Part shown: one piece after another, positions 46,021-59,780 of the stretch
Layout of the letters: the number at the start of each line of letters is the position of its first letter
Numbering within the stretch: position 1 is the first letter of the stretch
Assembly: GCF_011075055.1 (NCBI RefSeq)
Contig: NW_025401104.1
Span: 434,001 to 498,000 of the forward strand
DNA length: 64,000 nucleotides
Source of the DNA: Mangifera indica
Lineage: Eukaryota > Streptophyta > Magnoliopsida > Sapindales > Anacardiaceae
Reading direction: 5' to 3'
The notes under the pieces: model-generated
The model's database searches: none
Told to the model about the DNA's origin: nothing
What the model saw: only the letters and a program-made list of their open reading frames with translations
Made by a program: the position numbers and the translations under genes

Positions 46021-46854
46021 GGTGGCGAGTTGCTCAATCGATCAGCTTTTGTTATTAAAATAAGTGTTTCCTTGTATTCGGTTCATCATGTGTGCTATTT
46101 CTGTCTACATACAAATATTATACATAATTTATATAAATGTTGTTCACGTAATGTCTTCGTATTTTTCTTAATTAATATCGGTCGTCTTCTTTAGTTTATA
46201 GACAATTCATGTAATATCTATGGTTTCACATTTTCCTCTTATCATAAGAATCAATTCAAAAGAAAATCTATATTGTTAGATGTGGGTATTTTTTCTCTAT
46301 AAATTATCATGTATGAGGTTTATTGACAAGACTACTTTTTCATGATTACGTTTCGATGGTTAAATTAAAAAGTAATGACAATATTGTATTCATTCAAAGA
46401 ATGGAAGATCCAAATTTAATTCCGCGATACAAAACCTTTCAAAGAAAGATGAGTTAAAGATATTTTGAAAAACTATCATTCTATACAAATGTTTTTAAAT
46501 TTAATTCTAAGATATTTAAATTTAATTCTGCCATACAAAACCATTCAAAGAAAGACGAGCGAAAGTTTGTCTTTCCATAGTTAATAACCAATTCAAAGAT
46601 ATTTTTGTTAGAGGATATACTCAGACCTGAAAGATAGATAAGATTCTAAGGAAGTTGTAAGAAGGTGTCCATATAGGAAGTTTTTCAGATATTTGAAAGC
46701 TATGATAAGAGCGTTTCTAAAACTTTGAAGCTCTTTTATAACCTACCCTGATTGTATTCTTTATTCTTGATGTCTCATCAAACTTCATGGAAAAAATTTT
46801 CTAAGGTGTCAAATCTATTAAAGGGGCTCCATCTACAACAATATAATAACAAAT
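46021..46854 (+). repeat. 3' flank of copy D
   Basis: Nearly identical to the 3' flanks of C and F (gaggtggcgagttgctcaat to the Mutator-like start). No gene. Confidence 0.7.
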
Positions 46855-49498
46855 GGGATATTGAATTTTTTTACCCTTTTTTTAATCGTGTGTACAGATA
46901 TGTCATTCATCTAAAACCCTAAACAAAAATACCATAATAGTAATTCATTTCCCTTAAATACCCTGTTAATGTAACTTATGCAGAAAAAGAGAATATTATC
47001 TCTCTCTTTGTCCTTAACCTTCCAGTAAGGGACGAAATCTCTGTAGCATGAAAAAAATTTCTTCAACAGAGATTACACCTGTGATTGAACAATAAAACCC
47101 ATAGGAAAGCCATTATAAATAATTCAACTTTGACATAAGGAAGGGAGAGACGAAAATTGTCAATTTACTTAGGGAATTAACATCCTTTGCAAAGATTTCA
47201 CAGCAAAATCATTCACATTCAACTCAGTCTTGATTCAAGCTCATATTTTAATATGTTTTTTTAATGAACATTTGAAAATCAGATAATGTATGGTAGATTC
47301 ATGTTTATGACTTCATGTGAAATATAATTTTGTTATGATTTTATATTATTAGACTATTTAATATTGTGATTTCATGTTATTTTATTGTTTAAAGTTGTTA
47401 TAATATTGTTTAATATTGCATTGACGGTTAAAAAATATAAAAATTCAGGTCTAGATAAAAATCAGATGAAGAACAAGTTGGTATTAACGCCTACCCATTG
47501 AATTTTTTTTTTTTATGTCTATTTAAACATAGTTTATATTCCTCTCAATTCCTTTATCCATCCTCTTGTTTAGGAAGTGGTGGTAGAGTTCCTAGGTTGG
47601 TGGATTTATCCTTTATGCCTTGATTATGCTTATGTTCCAATTTGATGTCATTTCAATCTGTGTACTGTTTTCTTTATCTTAGTAGGGAGTTGTATAAAAA
47701 TTACAAAATTGCCACTACCATTTTCTTCCATTTTTTATTGCCTTGCCTTGATCATAATTTGTACATCATTCGATGATATGATAGTTTAATGTGTTATAAA
47801 TATATGTGTATGAAGCTTGGCTACATTGATTTGCATTTGAGGCCTAATTTGAAGAAATTGTAAAGTAGTGCAATCTGGAGTGAATAATATTTTCTAGCTC
47901 ACCCCTTTTGGATTTATTGCTCATGCATGGTGTTATGCATCAGTTTGGTACTAGAGCATTGGTTGTTTGTGTAAGCTAACTGTGATTTTTTTTATTTTGG
48001 AGTTATTATTTTTTATCGAGAGATACTGTTCACCAGTGAGTACTGTTTACAGCACATATATTTTGCCAAAACACAGATGTTTTTAGCTTTATTTTTAGTT
48101 AAGATGGAAAAAGCTAAATTTAAGATTCTCTATGGAGAGCAATGGATTGAAGGTGATGATACTGTGACAAGATATATTGATGGGAATAAGATAGGGATGT
48201 TGTGAATCTATGACATAAAACTAATGGCAGTCTTGTAATTAAGAGCAAAAGTTTAGGCTATAGTTATTGTCCAGGTGCAGTTTTGTCTTTGCTTGATTAA
48301 GTTTTTTAACTAATGGATATTAACCATTAGTTGGTTTTGAGAAAGAAAAGAGGGAAAGGCATTTTACGTTGGTTGTTTCTTTAGAAGAAAAATAGGTTGC
48401 CTTTGGCGTGAATATTATTTTCTCTCTGGGTCCTCATATCTTCTCTGCTAGGGTTTATAAGAAATGTATGAATCCACTATATTTTCTTAGATCTAGCTAT
48501 CTAAACACTTGAGTCAGTGTACAAGGTTGTTGTGGTACTCGAGTTTAGAAAGGACTCGAGTCGGCAAGGCTGGATTCGATTCCGTTTGTGTCTATATTAC
48601 TAGACTGGCTTCTTAATCTGTAAGTTGTACTATTTTTCTTACTAATTAGTGGATTTGCTGGAGGATTCCTCTGCCTTGGATGTAGGGCTCTAATCTTTTG
48701 AACCCAAACCAAGTAAATTTGGTGTGTTGATTTGTGTATGGTTTATTATATGATTCTTGTGCAATTCTTGACTGAAAATCAGTCCGAATCTTTGATATAT
48801 ATTCAAACTTGGTAAAATAAAACATTAACAGATGTGTGTTAACACAAGTATTGATTTTGAAGGATTCATTACGAGAATAAGTTATCATCTAAGACTCGAT
48901 CAAAGGCAATCAAATATGCACATATTTACCTTAGGTGATGTTGGTCTAATGGATATTGTAGACGATGATGATCTGAAGTTTCTGATGGTTAAAGCAAGAA
49001 GTTTATGAGGATCAATCAAACTCTATGTTAACAAAAGTCCAATTGATGAAAAGGGTAATCAATAAGCTAAAGATGTTCATAAGGAAGAAAGGGAGAATCA
49101 TCCACAAAGTTTCCAAGAGTTTGGTGGGAATTATGGTGATGATAATAATCATAACGATGTGGATGAGGATTATGAAGTAGAAGTTAATGAGGAGGATGAT
49201 GATGATGATGATAAATTCTCTAGGTTTGATGAGAACATGTACGATGTTCCAAGTCAGGACGCTGGCAAAAGTCAAAGTCATGCTTATAATGGAGGGCCTG
49301 AATGTAGCACAAGACGTCATGGCTCTATAAATATTGGAGCATATCCAACTGACATAGCAACTGACACATAGGCATGGCTACCTCATGCATGGTTGTCTAT
49401 CACTCTAAATTCACATTTTATCATTTATTTAACATTCAATCAATTATACATTAATCATAATTATACAAAATGACTATTATGCGCTTGAGAGACACACA
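46855..49498 (+). mobile_element. Mutator-like 5' fragment, unit 3, split by a solo LTR
   Basis: The left end is as in unit 1. The transposase N-terminal part starts at about 48105 (MEKAKFKIL...), is interrupted at 48200 by the LTR and resumes at 48831. After the LTR it keeps MHIFTLGD and the DDDDL region, then has in-frame stops (agtttatgagg, caataagc). It continues with an acidic Asp/Glu-rich linker (49159-49370) that is missing in unit 1. The fragment ends near the MITE. Confidence 0.5.
48201..48830 (+). mobile_element. Solo LTR with 5-bp target duplication
   Basis: A 630-bp insertion TGTGAATC ... ATTAACA with GATGT on both sides (48196-48200 and 48831-48835). The uninterrupted sequence aaggatgtgtgttaaca is present in units 1 and 4, which proves the insertion. 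TG...CA ends and the 5-bp duplication define an LTR; no internal part is present. Size suggests copia, but this is not shown. Confidence 0.8.
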
Positions 49499-49501
49499 TA
49501 A

Positions 49502-50000
49502 GGGGGTGTTCGGTTTGGATAATGTTTTATTACCAAAATAGGGAGATTACCTTGAAGATAGATTACTGACAAAAAAACTGAATATAAATTATTACTACGT
49601 TTCATAAAATTTGGAAAAAATGGATGATATAAATAATTAATGTGTTTGGTTAACAGTAATAAAATAATACTAGTAAATTATTTTACTTAAATGCCCTTGA
49701 ATATTATTATTTTTAAATATTTTTTTATTATTTGTTATATTAATTAAAAATAAATTTATTTTTGCCTTAAAAATTAATAAATAATAATATTATTATAATA
49801 AAATCAATATTAACTTGGCTATTTTTTAATACCTAAGGTAAATATGGTAATCAAATTACCACCTATATTATCTGTCATGTCAGTATTGCTAATAAAAAAT
49901 TATTATAATCTATTATTACTGACAAACAAAAAAAGGTAATGTAAGTAATAAAAAATAAATTATCAAAGTAATCTTTAAAGCACGCCAACCAAATGACCCT
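49502..50000. mobile_element. Harbinger-type MITE, second copy
   Basis: Starts GGGGGTGTTCGGTTTGG after TAA and ends ccaaccaaatgaccct before TAA. About 499 bp, at the same relative site as the 34.5-kb copy, so it was copied with the unit rather than inserted again. Confidence 0.75.
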
Positions 50001-52773
50001 TAAGTGTTACAAGAGATGACCTAAGACACCAATGAGGAGACGACTATCAACATCAAAGTACAAAGAAGATGATATGCAAGTAAGGGATTTTAACTAGGAG
50101 TCTTAATTTAAAAAGATAGAATGCATAACTTAAAGTTGTTGAAGCGAAAACACCTTTCAAAACATGTAATGCTTCTCAGATTTTTTATTAATTTTTTAAA
50201 CGAACCTAAAAGTTTCTAAAACCAATTTACAAAACGATATTATTTTGCCTATTATTTAGGTAAATCGACATTGTTAATGAGCTACAAACTCAAACAATGC
50301 ATTCAAGCCATCGATTTGAGTCATAATTCAAATCGAACTATTTTTATTCGAGTCAATCTCAAGCAAACCTTAATTTCAACTTGACGAATTTTAGCTGAAT
50401 TCTAGATAGATTATTTTTTATTCAAGTTAAACTCGAGCAGAGAGATGTTCAGGGTCCGTTCGGTTCATGTCCATCTCTAGTCTTTTATATATCCATAAGA
50501 CCAATAACGACAGATTTTTAAGTTTTATAGTAAGAAATTTAAAATTTTGTTATTGAAAGTATAAATTCGTTTAGTTTTAATAAGAATATACATAATTAGT
50601 CGTTAAAATTATAAATATAGTATTTATAACAACAAAATATTTATCATCTCATTAGTTTTTTCTCACTAAAGGCTCCCTATAGTTAGTAAATACAAGTATG
50701 AGAATTATACGGGTATGATACAATGAATAGTAAAAAATATGTTTGTAAGAAAATAGTCATAAAACTCGGATATGGGAAAAATTAAAAACACGTATATACG
50801 GGTTTAATATGGCATATTTTTAATAATATATTTCTAAAAATACAACAATATTAATTATAATTTTAACACTTTTTATGAAATCCGTGGTTGAAATAGATAT
50901 AAAAATTTGTATATGGAGTATTTAATTAGTTATTAAAGCTAATGTAACATAATACATCAAATTTAATCATTGCAAAATTAGGCGAATATACAACAAGATT
51001 AATGAATGATTGATGCCTCAAATCAACTCATATATTAAATATTAAAAGAATTTTAAACATGACGAAACTATAAACAACAAAGGAAAAGACAATGAAAGTT
51101 TACATATTCGAAGAATAACGAAGATGAAAAATTGAGCTGGACAAAAAGAAAAATTCAATCTAGTGTAAAAAGAATTATGTGAAAAACTGTGTACTGCTGT
51201 TATAAATATGAACTTGATGTGATGAATAAAAAGGTTAGAAATTTGAAAAAAAATGGGTTTTTTTTAATGACAATATGGCAATTAGTTGAAAATTAAAAAA
51301 TATTTTCATGCTTTAGACTTAGGTATCAAAACGACGTGTTTAATAATAAAATATTCATTCAGTATAGAAACCTGCAAAATACATGTTTAATAATATGCGA
51401 ATTAAATGCGTTTTTAACTAACCACCACCCTACCCTTTTTTTTTTTGTGGTGACTAAAAATGAAAACCTTATAAATGGTAATTAAAATTTTATAATAAAA
51501 GGGCAATTTTCACTAACGTGTTAGAGGGAAATTGAAAACTTTCCATTAACGAGTTTTTATATACGAAGGGAAACGAAATTCATTTATATGAACTAATAAA
51601 AATTTATTCTATTTTCCATGGGAAATTTCCCAGATGCATGTACACATCATGCAAGGAATTCATATATGATGAATTCTTTATGGTCATTATCGTGAACAAT
51701 ATGCAAATAGAGAACTATTCTCTACCCTATTGACAAGTTTTAGTGTTTATCTTTTCATTGAATTTTCACATATTTATTTGGTGGCGTTTAATTCCACCAA
51801 TATTATTGAATTTTAAACATGTCGATCTGTACTGTGGTCTCTCTGTAGTATTAAGAAATCTGTATTATGAGTTATACAAATACGGTAATTTTTCGAAAAG
51901 AAAATGTAGAACACTGAATCAAATATACCTCTTGTAGTACTTGAAGTTCCTCACAACAGACTCTCGGATTTCTATTTTTTTTTTTTTTTAAAGTCTGTCT
52001 CACTTTACACAATTTATATTCTAATGGTAGATTAAGAAAAAAGTGTTAAAACTGGTAAGACAGTAGGACAACTGAAAGATTAGGGCAGAAAAATATCAAG
52101 ATAGGTCACATAAAAATTTGGGGAAGGAATAATTGAATGGCAGTCAATAAAATGGTGGCTTAGTAGTCGCATCAAACACCATCATTTTGTGATCCACAAA
52201 ACCACATTGTTTTGTTTAGTTAGAAATTAAAAAAATAGCGTTGTGTAGGATACTCAAGAATTCATGGGTCAACTTTGATTTCTTAGAGAGATGAATTAAA
52301 ATTAGACCAAGACCCTACTAGTTCTGCCAAAATTTCAACTAAAGTATATCCAATATTTGTCAATTCAGATAGAAACCAGAATTTATAATCGGATACCTAG
52401 TGATTTCAACTCCAATCATGTAATTTGCTCTTCACCCTAGCAGAGACTAAGCCACAAGGAGTTGAGTGGGGGTTGAAGCCCCCACTAACTTAATAATTTT
52501 TAAAAATGTACTCTTCGACTCTTATGTTAATTAATTTATTTTCTAGTAATATATGAGAAAATTGTTTTGTAAAAAATATTATTTCAATTAGTAAGTCATC
52601 AAAGTGAAAAAGAAAATCTCAAATATGGAATTTTACTAAAGTTTAAACTACGAAATTGGAAATAATTTTCAAAGTTATTGCACCGCACAACACTTTCAAA
52701 GTGATTCGACAAAATTACATGCATAGAAAAAACTTTTTCCAGGAAAATTGGCACCTTAACATCTCTAATTTGC
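50001..52773 (+). repeat. Upstream block of peptide gene E
   Basis: Collinear with 35.03-37.2 kb and 28.96-31.57 kb, with an extra segment of about 120 bp at 50785-50910 that also has counterparts in the 0.86-1.0 kb block upstream of gene A. No gene; the ORF at 51743-51937 is not kept in the other copies. Confidence 0.7.
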
Positions 52774-52781
52774 TATAAATA
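52774..52781 (+). promoter_or_regulatory. TATA box of peptide gene E
   Basis: TATAAATA, 54 bp before the ATG. Confidence 0.6.
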
Positions 52782-52827
52782 TGTCTACATAATCAATATA
52801 CCATATTCTCAAGCACAATCAATAAAA

Positions 52828-53328
52828 ATGGCTGGCAAGTTCCCATCTGCGTACTTTCTGGTAACCTTGCTTTTAATTCTCCTCTTCTCTTCAACGATTT
52901 TTCCTTTTGCAGAAGCAGCAAAAACCAGTGAGTCAATCTTCTTTATATATTTCTCTTCAAATTCATATATTTTCTTTAATTAGTTCATTTAATTTAAAAC
53001 AATGGATTTGCACATTGTGAGTGAGTCTATGCTTACGCTTGTGGAATCACTACAAACAAGTGAGCCCATTTCATTATATTAATTTCCGTCTATTAATGTC
53101 TCTTTATGTAAAATAAATTCATGAGTATATTCATAATTATGCAAGATAAATGATTCAACTGATAACAAAGCAATAATTTCGATGACTTTTGTAGAAGAGA
53201 AGACGGCAGCAGCACATGGCCACATGATTAATGGAATTAATTACTCTATTAAAATCGGTGTTAAAGGAAGCCCCTCGCCACCTGACAATCATAGTAACGT
53301 TCCGAATAATCCCATCAATGTCCCATAA
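52828..53328 (+). CDS. Small secreted peptide precursor, copy E (2 exons)
   Basis: Exon 1 is 52828-52927 and exon 2 is 53195-53328; intron 267 bp, phase 1. The product is 77 aa. The signal peptide spans residues 1-30 (MAGKFPSAYF, then a Leu/Ile core, then FAEA). The mature part is KEKTAAAHGHM, NYSIKIGVK, GSPSPPDNH (58-66), then SNVPNNPINVP. There is no cysteine and no transmembrane segment after the signal. The C-terminal block is rich in Pro, Ser and Asn and could be proline-hydroxylated. Copy G has an identical exon 1 and an exon 2 differing at three bases. Family not recognised. The short conserved block ending in His recalls PIP/CEP/IDA-type signalling peptides, but it does not match any of those motifs. 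Confidence 0.8.
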
Positions 53329-53559
53329 CAAAGTGATGCATGAGGTGCCGAGTTGCTCAATCAATCAGCTTTTGCTATTAAAATAAGTGTTTCGTTAATG
53401 TATTTGATTTTTAAGATTCTACTCTAAGTTGGTTTATCATGTATGCTATATTTGTCTACGTATAAATATTATACATAATTTATATAAATGTTGTTTACAT
53501 AATGCCTTCGTATTATTCTAAATTAATATTGGTCGTCTTCTTTAGTTTATAGTCAATTC

Positions 53560-55548
53560 TTGTAATATCCATGGTTTCACAGTTTTCTCTAATCATAAGA
53601 ATTGATTTAAAAGAAAATTTATATGGTTAGATTAGGGTTTTTCTATCTCTATAAAGTATTATATATAAAGTTTATTAACAAGACTGTGTTTTCACTTTTA
53701 AGTTTTAATAGTTAAATTAATAAGTAGAGACAATATTGTATTCATTCGAAGAATGGAGAATCCAAATTTAATTCAGCTATACAACACCTTTCAAAGAAAG
53801 AAGAGACAAAGATATTTTGAAAAACTATCATTCTGTAAATATATTTTTTAATTTAATTCAAAGATATTTAAATTTAATTCGGTCATACAAAATCTTTCAA
53901 AGAAGGATGAGAGAAAGATTGTTTTTTTACTGTCTATAGCCAATTCAAAGATATTTTAATTAGATGATATACTCAAGCCTCAAAGACAAAGATGAGATTC
54001 TAGAAAAGATGTCTGAATGTGTTTATATAAGAAGTTTTTTGGATACTAGACTGTTATGATAAGAGCGTTTCTAAAACTTTGGAGCGCTTTTATAACACCA
54101 CCTTGATTGTATTATTTATCGTTGATGCCTCATCAAACTTCATGCAATTAATTTTCTTAGGTGTCAAATCCCTCCTAGGGGTTCCATCTACAATATTATA
54201 ATAATAAATAGACTTGTTAATTATAACTACTTTGACTATTGACTCAATATTTTCATCTAATAAACTAGTAGGAAAATACATTTGTATATATCAACAATAG
54301 GCATCGCATTGGCTTCCTTGGCAACTCAAACCCCAAATTTGACTATGCCATAAACTTTTATGTTTGAAAATAGTTCTAGTTTAAGCATTTTAGTTTCATG
54401 TTTATGTCTATCTAATGGGAACTATTTTACTAATTCAAATATCAAACAAGACCTCTTAAACTATTTATATTTTGTAAATGGGTTTAACAAATCACGAACT
54501 TTTGTTATAATAAAATTATGCATACATATTTTAATACACAATTTAGATATGCAAATAATGTGTCATTATATGATTTCATAATTATAAATCAAAGATAAAG
54601 TAATAGTAAATTACATAGTGACATATTGTCTATGTACTTAAATTATATACCAAAAATATGTACACATAATATTATTTTTTTATTATAATAACATTTTTCA
54701 GTTTGATTTTCCACAATATTGTGGTCACATATTTTGCATTATGTGATCATATTCCTATAAGGAATTTGTATCTTTTGGATATATCATTCTCTGTATCTAT
54801 TGATATGGTACCATTTTGATCTTAATTTTTTTATATTATACTATCTGTTGATAAATAATTATTATAATCATTATCTTTTGATATGATTAGGCACGTTGAT
54901 TGGGTCAAGCAAGCTTGAAACTTAATTGTTCAACTCATAAGAAAATCCTCTTTGGAAAGAATAGAATTTGGGTCTTTGGCTTACCTAAACAAAAAAAATT
55001 ATTCATTAATTTCTCAAGCTTAGGCTTGAACAAAGGTTGCTCAAGCCTAAGCCCTGTAAGACCCCAAAAATATAGTGTTAACTTATGTTGATGTTGTGTT
55101 TAAATAGTATTTGTTAATTTGTTTCACGTTTGAATTGGAATAAGTTTAAAATAAGCTTAAATATTAAATACAAAGTTACTCAATCAAAGTAGGTGAACGT
55201 AGAGCCACAATCAAACAAAGTATTGATTGGTTCAAGCTCTACTCAATCACATTTAGGTCTAACTAGAGCTTGGAAGTTTTTGACTCGAGCTCTAACTTAC
55301 CATTAAACTTCAAAACTAGCTCAACTAGACAAATTATTGTTAAACTTCAAAACTAATATATTTATCAATAACATTTAAAATCATGGTGTAAGATTTTTGT
55401 GGTGTAAATACAATATTTTCAACTTCTAAAGGTGTATTGATATTTTATTTTAGCCGAGTCGTAAGCTCGCAAATTCATTCAGCTACGCAATAACAAGCTC
55501 AAGCTTGAACTTAGCTCAATAATAATTTACCCAAGTCCCATGTAGCTC
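53560..55548 (+). repeat. Near-identical 2-kb repeat, right copy
   Basis: Pairs with 39498-41475. Here it continues naturally from the 3' flank of gene E, so this is the original context. It ends near 55548, where it switches to Mutator-like leader sequence (ttttgttgtgattttatgttga, as at 33.44 kb). No gene. Confidence 0.8.
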
Positions 55549-55554
55549 AATAAT

Positions 55555-57093
55555 AATTTTTGTTGTGATTTTATGTTGATAACTGTTTGATATTGTGATT
55601 TCATATTGTTTTATTGTTTAAAATTGTTATAATATTGTTTAATATTGTATTGATAGTTAAAAAATATAAAAATTCAGGTTTAGATAAAAATCAGATGAAG
55701 AACAGGTTGGCATTAACGCCAACCTCCTGAATTTTATTTTTATGTCTATTTAAACATAGTTTTTATTCCTCTCAATTCTTTTGTCCATCCTCTTGTTTTT
55801 AGGAAGTGGTGGTGGAGTTCCTAGGTTGATGGATTTATCCTTTATGCCTTGGTTATGCTTATGTTCCAATTTGATGTCATTTCAATCTGTGTATTGTTTT
55901 TTTTATCATAGCAGAGAGTTACATAAAAATTACAAAATTACCGCTACCATCTTCTTCCATTTTTGATTGTCTTGCCTTGATCATAATTTATACATCATTT
56001 GATGATATGATAGTTTAATGTGTTATAAATATATGTGTATGAAGCTTCGCTGCATTGGTTTGCATTTAAGGCCTAATTTGAAGAAATTGTAAAGTAATGC
56101 AATTTGGAGTGAATAATATTTTCTAGCTCACCCCTTTTGGATTTATTGCTCATGCATGGTGTTATGCATCAGTTTGGTACAAGAGCATTGGTTGTTTGTG
56201 CAAGCTAATTGTGATATTTTTCATTTTAGAGTTATTTTTTTCGAAAGATACTGTTCACCAGTGAGTACTGTTCACAACACATAAACTTTGCCTAAACATA
56301 GGTGTTTTTATGTTTTTAGGTTTATTTTTAGTCAAGATGGAAAAAAGCTATATTTAAAATTCTTTATGGAGAGTAATGGATTGAAGGTGATGATAATGTG
56401 ACAAGATATGTTGACAAGAATAAGAGAAGGATGTGTGTTAACATAAGTATTGATTTTGAAGGATTCATTGCGAGAACAAGTTATAGTCTAAGACTCAATC
56501 GAAGGCAATCAAATATGCACATATTTACCCTAGGTGATGAGGGTCTAATGGATATGGTAGACGATGATGATCTGAAGTTATTCATGGTTAAAGCAAGAAG
56601 TTTACGAGGATCAACCAGACTCTATGTTAACAAAAGTCCAATTGATGAAAGGGGCAACCAACAAGCTGAATATGTTCATAAGGAAGAAAGGGAGAATCAT
56701 CCATAAAGTTTCCAAGAGTTTGGTGGGAATTATGGTGATGATAATAATGATAACGACGTGGATGAGGATTATGAAGTAGAGGTTAATGAGGAGGAGGATG
56801 ATGGTGATAAATTCTCTAGGTTTGATCAGAACATGTACAATGTTCCAAGTCAGGACGCTGGGAAAAGTCAAAGTCATGCTTATAATGAAGAGGCTGAATG
56901 TAGCACAAGACGTCACGGCTTTATAAATATTAGAACATATCCAACTGACATAGCAACTGACACACAGGCATGGCTACCTCATGCATGGTTGTCTATCACT
57001 CTAAATTCACATTTTATCATTTGTTTAACATTCATCAATTGTACATTAATCATAATTATACAAAATGACTATTATGCACTTGAGAGATACACA
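55555..57093 (+). mobile_element. Mutator-like 5' fragment, unit 4 (left end missing)
   Basis: Enters in the leader (equivalent of about 33.44 kb), so it has no terminal repeat. It carries the longest uninterrupted transposase stretch of the set and ends before the MITE. Confidence 0.5.
56337..56990 (+). pseudogene. Mutator-like transposase N-terminal fragment, unit 4
   Basis: Same protein as at 34225. An extra A after the ATG shifts the frame, a CAA is now TAA (gagagtaatgg), and a further stop lies at catccataaag (about 56701). Beyond the DDDDL region it continues STRLYVNKSPIDERGN and an acidic linker (DEDYEVEVNEEEDDG, KFSRFD). This linker is typical between the N-terminal part and the catalytic domain of MURA-type transposases. 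No catalytic domain follows. Confidence 0.5.
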
Positions 57094-57096
57094 TAA

Positions 57097-57585
57097 GGGA
57101 GTGTTTGGTTTGCGTAATGTTTTATTACCAAATTGAGGAGATAACCTTGAAGATAGATTACTGAGAAAATTATTGGGTATAAATTATCACTACGTTTCAT
57201 AAAATTTGGTAAAAATAGATGACATAAAAATTAATGTGTTTGGTTAACAGTAATAAAAAAAATACTAGTAAATTATTTTACTTAAATGCCTTTGAATATA
57301 AATATTTTTTTATTATTTGTTATATTAATTAAAAATAAATTTATTTTTGTCTTAAAAATTAATAAATAATAATATTATTATAATAAAATCAAGATTAACT
57401 TAGTAATATTTGAATACCTGGGGTAAAGGTGGTAATCAGATTACCAAATATATTACTTGTTATGTCAGTATTCGTAATAGAAACTTACTGTAATATTTTA
57501 TTACTAACAAATCAAACGAAATAATGTAAGTAATAAAATATAGATTACCAAGGTAATCTTTAAAACACTCTAACTAAACGACCCC
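57097..57585. mobile_element. Harbinger-type MITE, third copy
   Basis: GGGAGTGTTTGGTTTG ... ctaactaaacgacccc, 489 bp, TAA on both sides (57094-57096, 57586-57588). It is at the same site as the other two. Confidence 0.8.
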
Positions 57586-59780
57586 TAAGTGTTACAAGAG
57601 ATGACCTAAGACACCAATGAGCAAACGACTATCAACATTAAAGCACAAAGAAGATGATATGCAAGTAAGGGATTTTAACTAGGAGTCTTAATTAAAAAAG
57701 ATAGAATGCATAACTTAAAGTTGCTGAAGCGGAAACACCTTTCAAAACATGTAATGCTTCTCAGATTTTTTATTAATTTTTTAAACGAACCTAAAAGTTT
57801 CTAAAACCAATTTACAAAACGATATTTTTTTACCTATTATCTAGGTAAATCGACATTGTTAATGAGCTACAAACTCAAACAATGCATTCGAGCCATCGAT
57901 TTGAGTCATAATTCAAATCGAACTATTTTTATTCGAGTCAATCTCAAGCAAACCTTAATTTCAACTCGACGAATTTTAGCTTAATTCTAGGTAGATTATT
58001 TTTTATTCAAGTTAAACTCGAGCAGAGAAATGTTCAGGGCCAGTTTCGGTTCATGTCCATCTCTAGTCTTTTATATATCCATAAGACCAATAACGACAGA
58101 TTTTTAAGTTTTATAGTAAGAAATTTAAAATTTTGTTATTGAAAGTATAAATTCGTTTAGTTTTAACAAGAATATACATAATTAGTCGTCAAAATTATAA
58201 ATATAGTATTTATAACAACAAAATATTTATTATCTCATTAATTTTTTCTCACTAAAGGCCCCCTATAGTTAGTAAATACAAGTATGAGAATTATATGGGT
58301 ATAATACAGTGAATAGTAAAAAATATGTTTGTAAGAAAATAGTCATAAAACTTGGATATGGGAAAAATTTGTATATAAAGTATTTAATTAGTTATATTTG
58401 TACATAATACATTATATTCAATCATTGCAAAATTAGGCGAATATACAACAAAATTAATAAATGATTGATGCCTCAAATCAACTCATATATTAAACATTAA
58501 AAGAATTTTAAACATGACGAAACTATAAACAACAAAGGAAAAGATAATGAAAGTTTACATATTCGAAAAATAACGAAGATGAAAAATTGAGCCAGACAAA
58601 ACAAAAAAATCAATCTAGTGTAAAAAGAATTATGTGAAAAAATGTTTACTACTGTTATAAACATGAACTTGATGTGGTGAATAGAAAGGTTAGAAATTAA
58701 AAAAAAAAAATCGGTTTTTTTAAATGACAATATGGTAATTAGTTGAAAATTAAAAAATATTTTCATACTTTAGACTTAGGTATCAAAACGATGTGTTTAA
58801 TAATAAAATATTCATTCAACACAGAAACCTGCAAAATACATGTTTAAGAATATGCGAATTAAATGCGTTTTTTACTAACCACCACCCTACCCTTTTTTTT
58901 TTTTGTGTGACTCAAAAAGAAAACCTTGTACATGGTAATTAAAATTTTATAATAAAAGGGCCATTTTCACTAACGTGTTAGAGGGAAATTGAAAACTTTC
59001 CATTAACGAGTTTTTATATACGAAGGGAAACGAAATTCATTTATAAGAACTAATAAAAATTTATTCTATTTTCCAAGGGAAATTTCCCAGATGCGTGTAC
59101 ACATCATGCAAGGAATTCATACATGATGAATTCTTTATGGTCATTATCGTGAACAATATGCAAATAGAGAACTATTCTCTACCCTATTGACAAGTTTTAG
59201 TGTTTATCTTTTCACTGAATTTTCACATATTTATTTGGTGGCGTTTAATTCCACCAGTATTATTGAATTTTAAACATGTTAATTTGTACTGTGGTCTCTT
59301 TGTAGTATAAAGAAATCTGTATTATGCGTTACACAAGAACGGAAATTTTTTCGAAAAGAAAATGTAGAACACTGATGCATATATACCTCTTGTAGTACTT
59401 GAAGTTCCTCACAGCAGACTCTCGGATTTCTAATTTTTTTTTTAACTCTGTCTCACTTTACACAATTTATATTCTAATTGTAGACGAAGAAAAAGATGTT
59501 AAAACTGGTAAGGCAGTAGGACAACTCAAAGATTAGGGCAGAAAAATATCAAGATAGGTCATATAAAAATTTGAGGAAGGAATAATTGAATGGCAGTGGA
59601 TAAAATTGTGGCTTAGTAGTTGCATCGAACACCAACATTTTGTGATCCACAAACGACATTGTTTTCTTAGTTAGAATTAAAAAAAATAAAGTTATGCCAG
59701 ATACTCAACAATTTATGGGTCAGTTTTGATTTCTTAGAGAGAGGAATCAAAATTAGACCAAGACTGTGTTGGTTCTCCCA
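57586..59780 (+). repeat. Upstream block of peptide copy F
   Basis: Collinear with 35.03-37.23 kb and closer to it than to the E block. No gene. Confidence 0.7.

Noticed and set aside
49012..49320. Minus-strand ORF rich in Ile, also at 56611-56916
   Set aside because: It is the antisense shadow of the acidic Asp/Glu linker of the Mutator-like transposase fragment.
53155..53364. Minus-strand ORFs over the second exon of peptide genes (also at 7333-7515, 59867-60094, 63637-63846)
   Set aside because: They are shadows of exon 2. The sense strand has signal peptide, splice sites and a TATA box; the antisense frames have none and vary in length.
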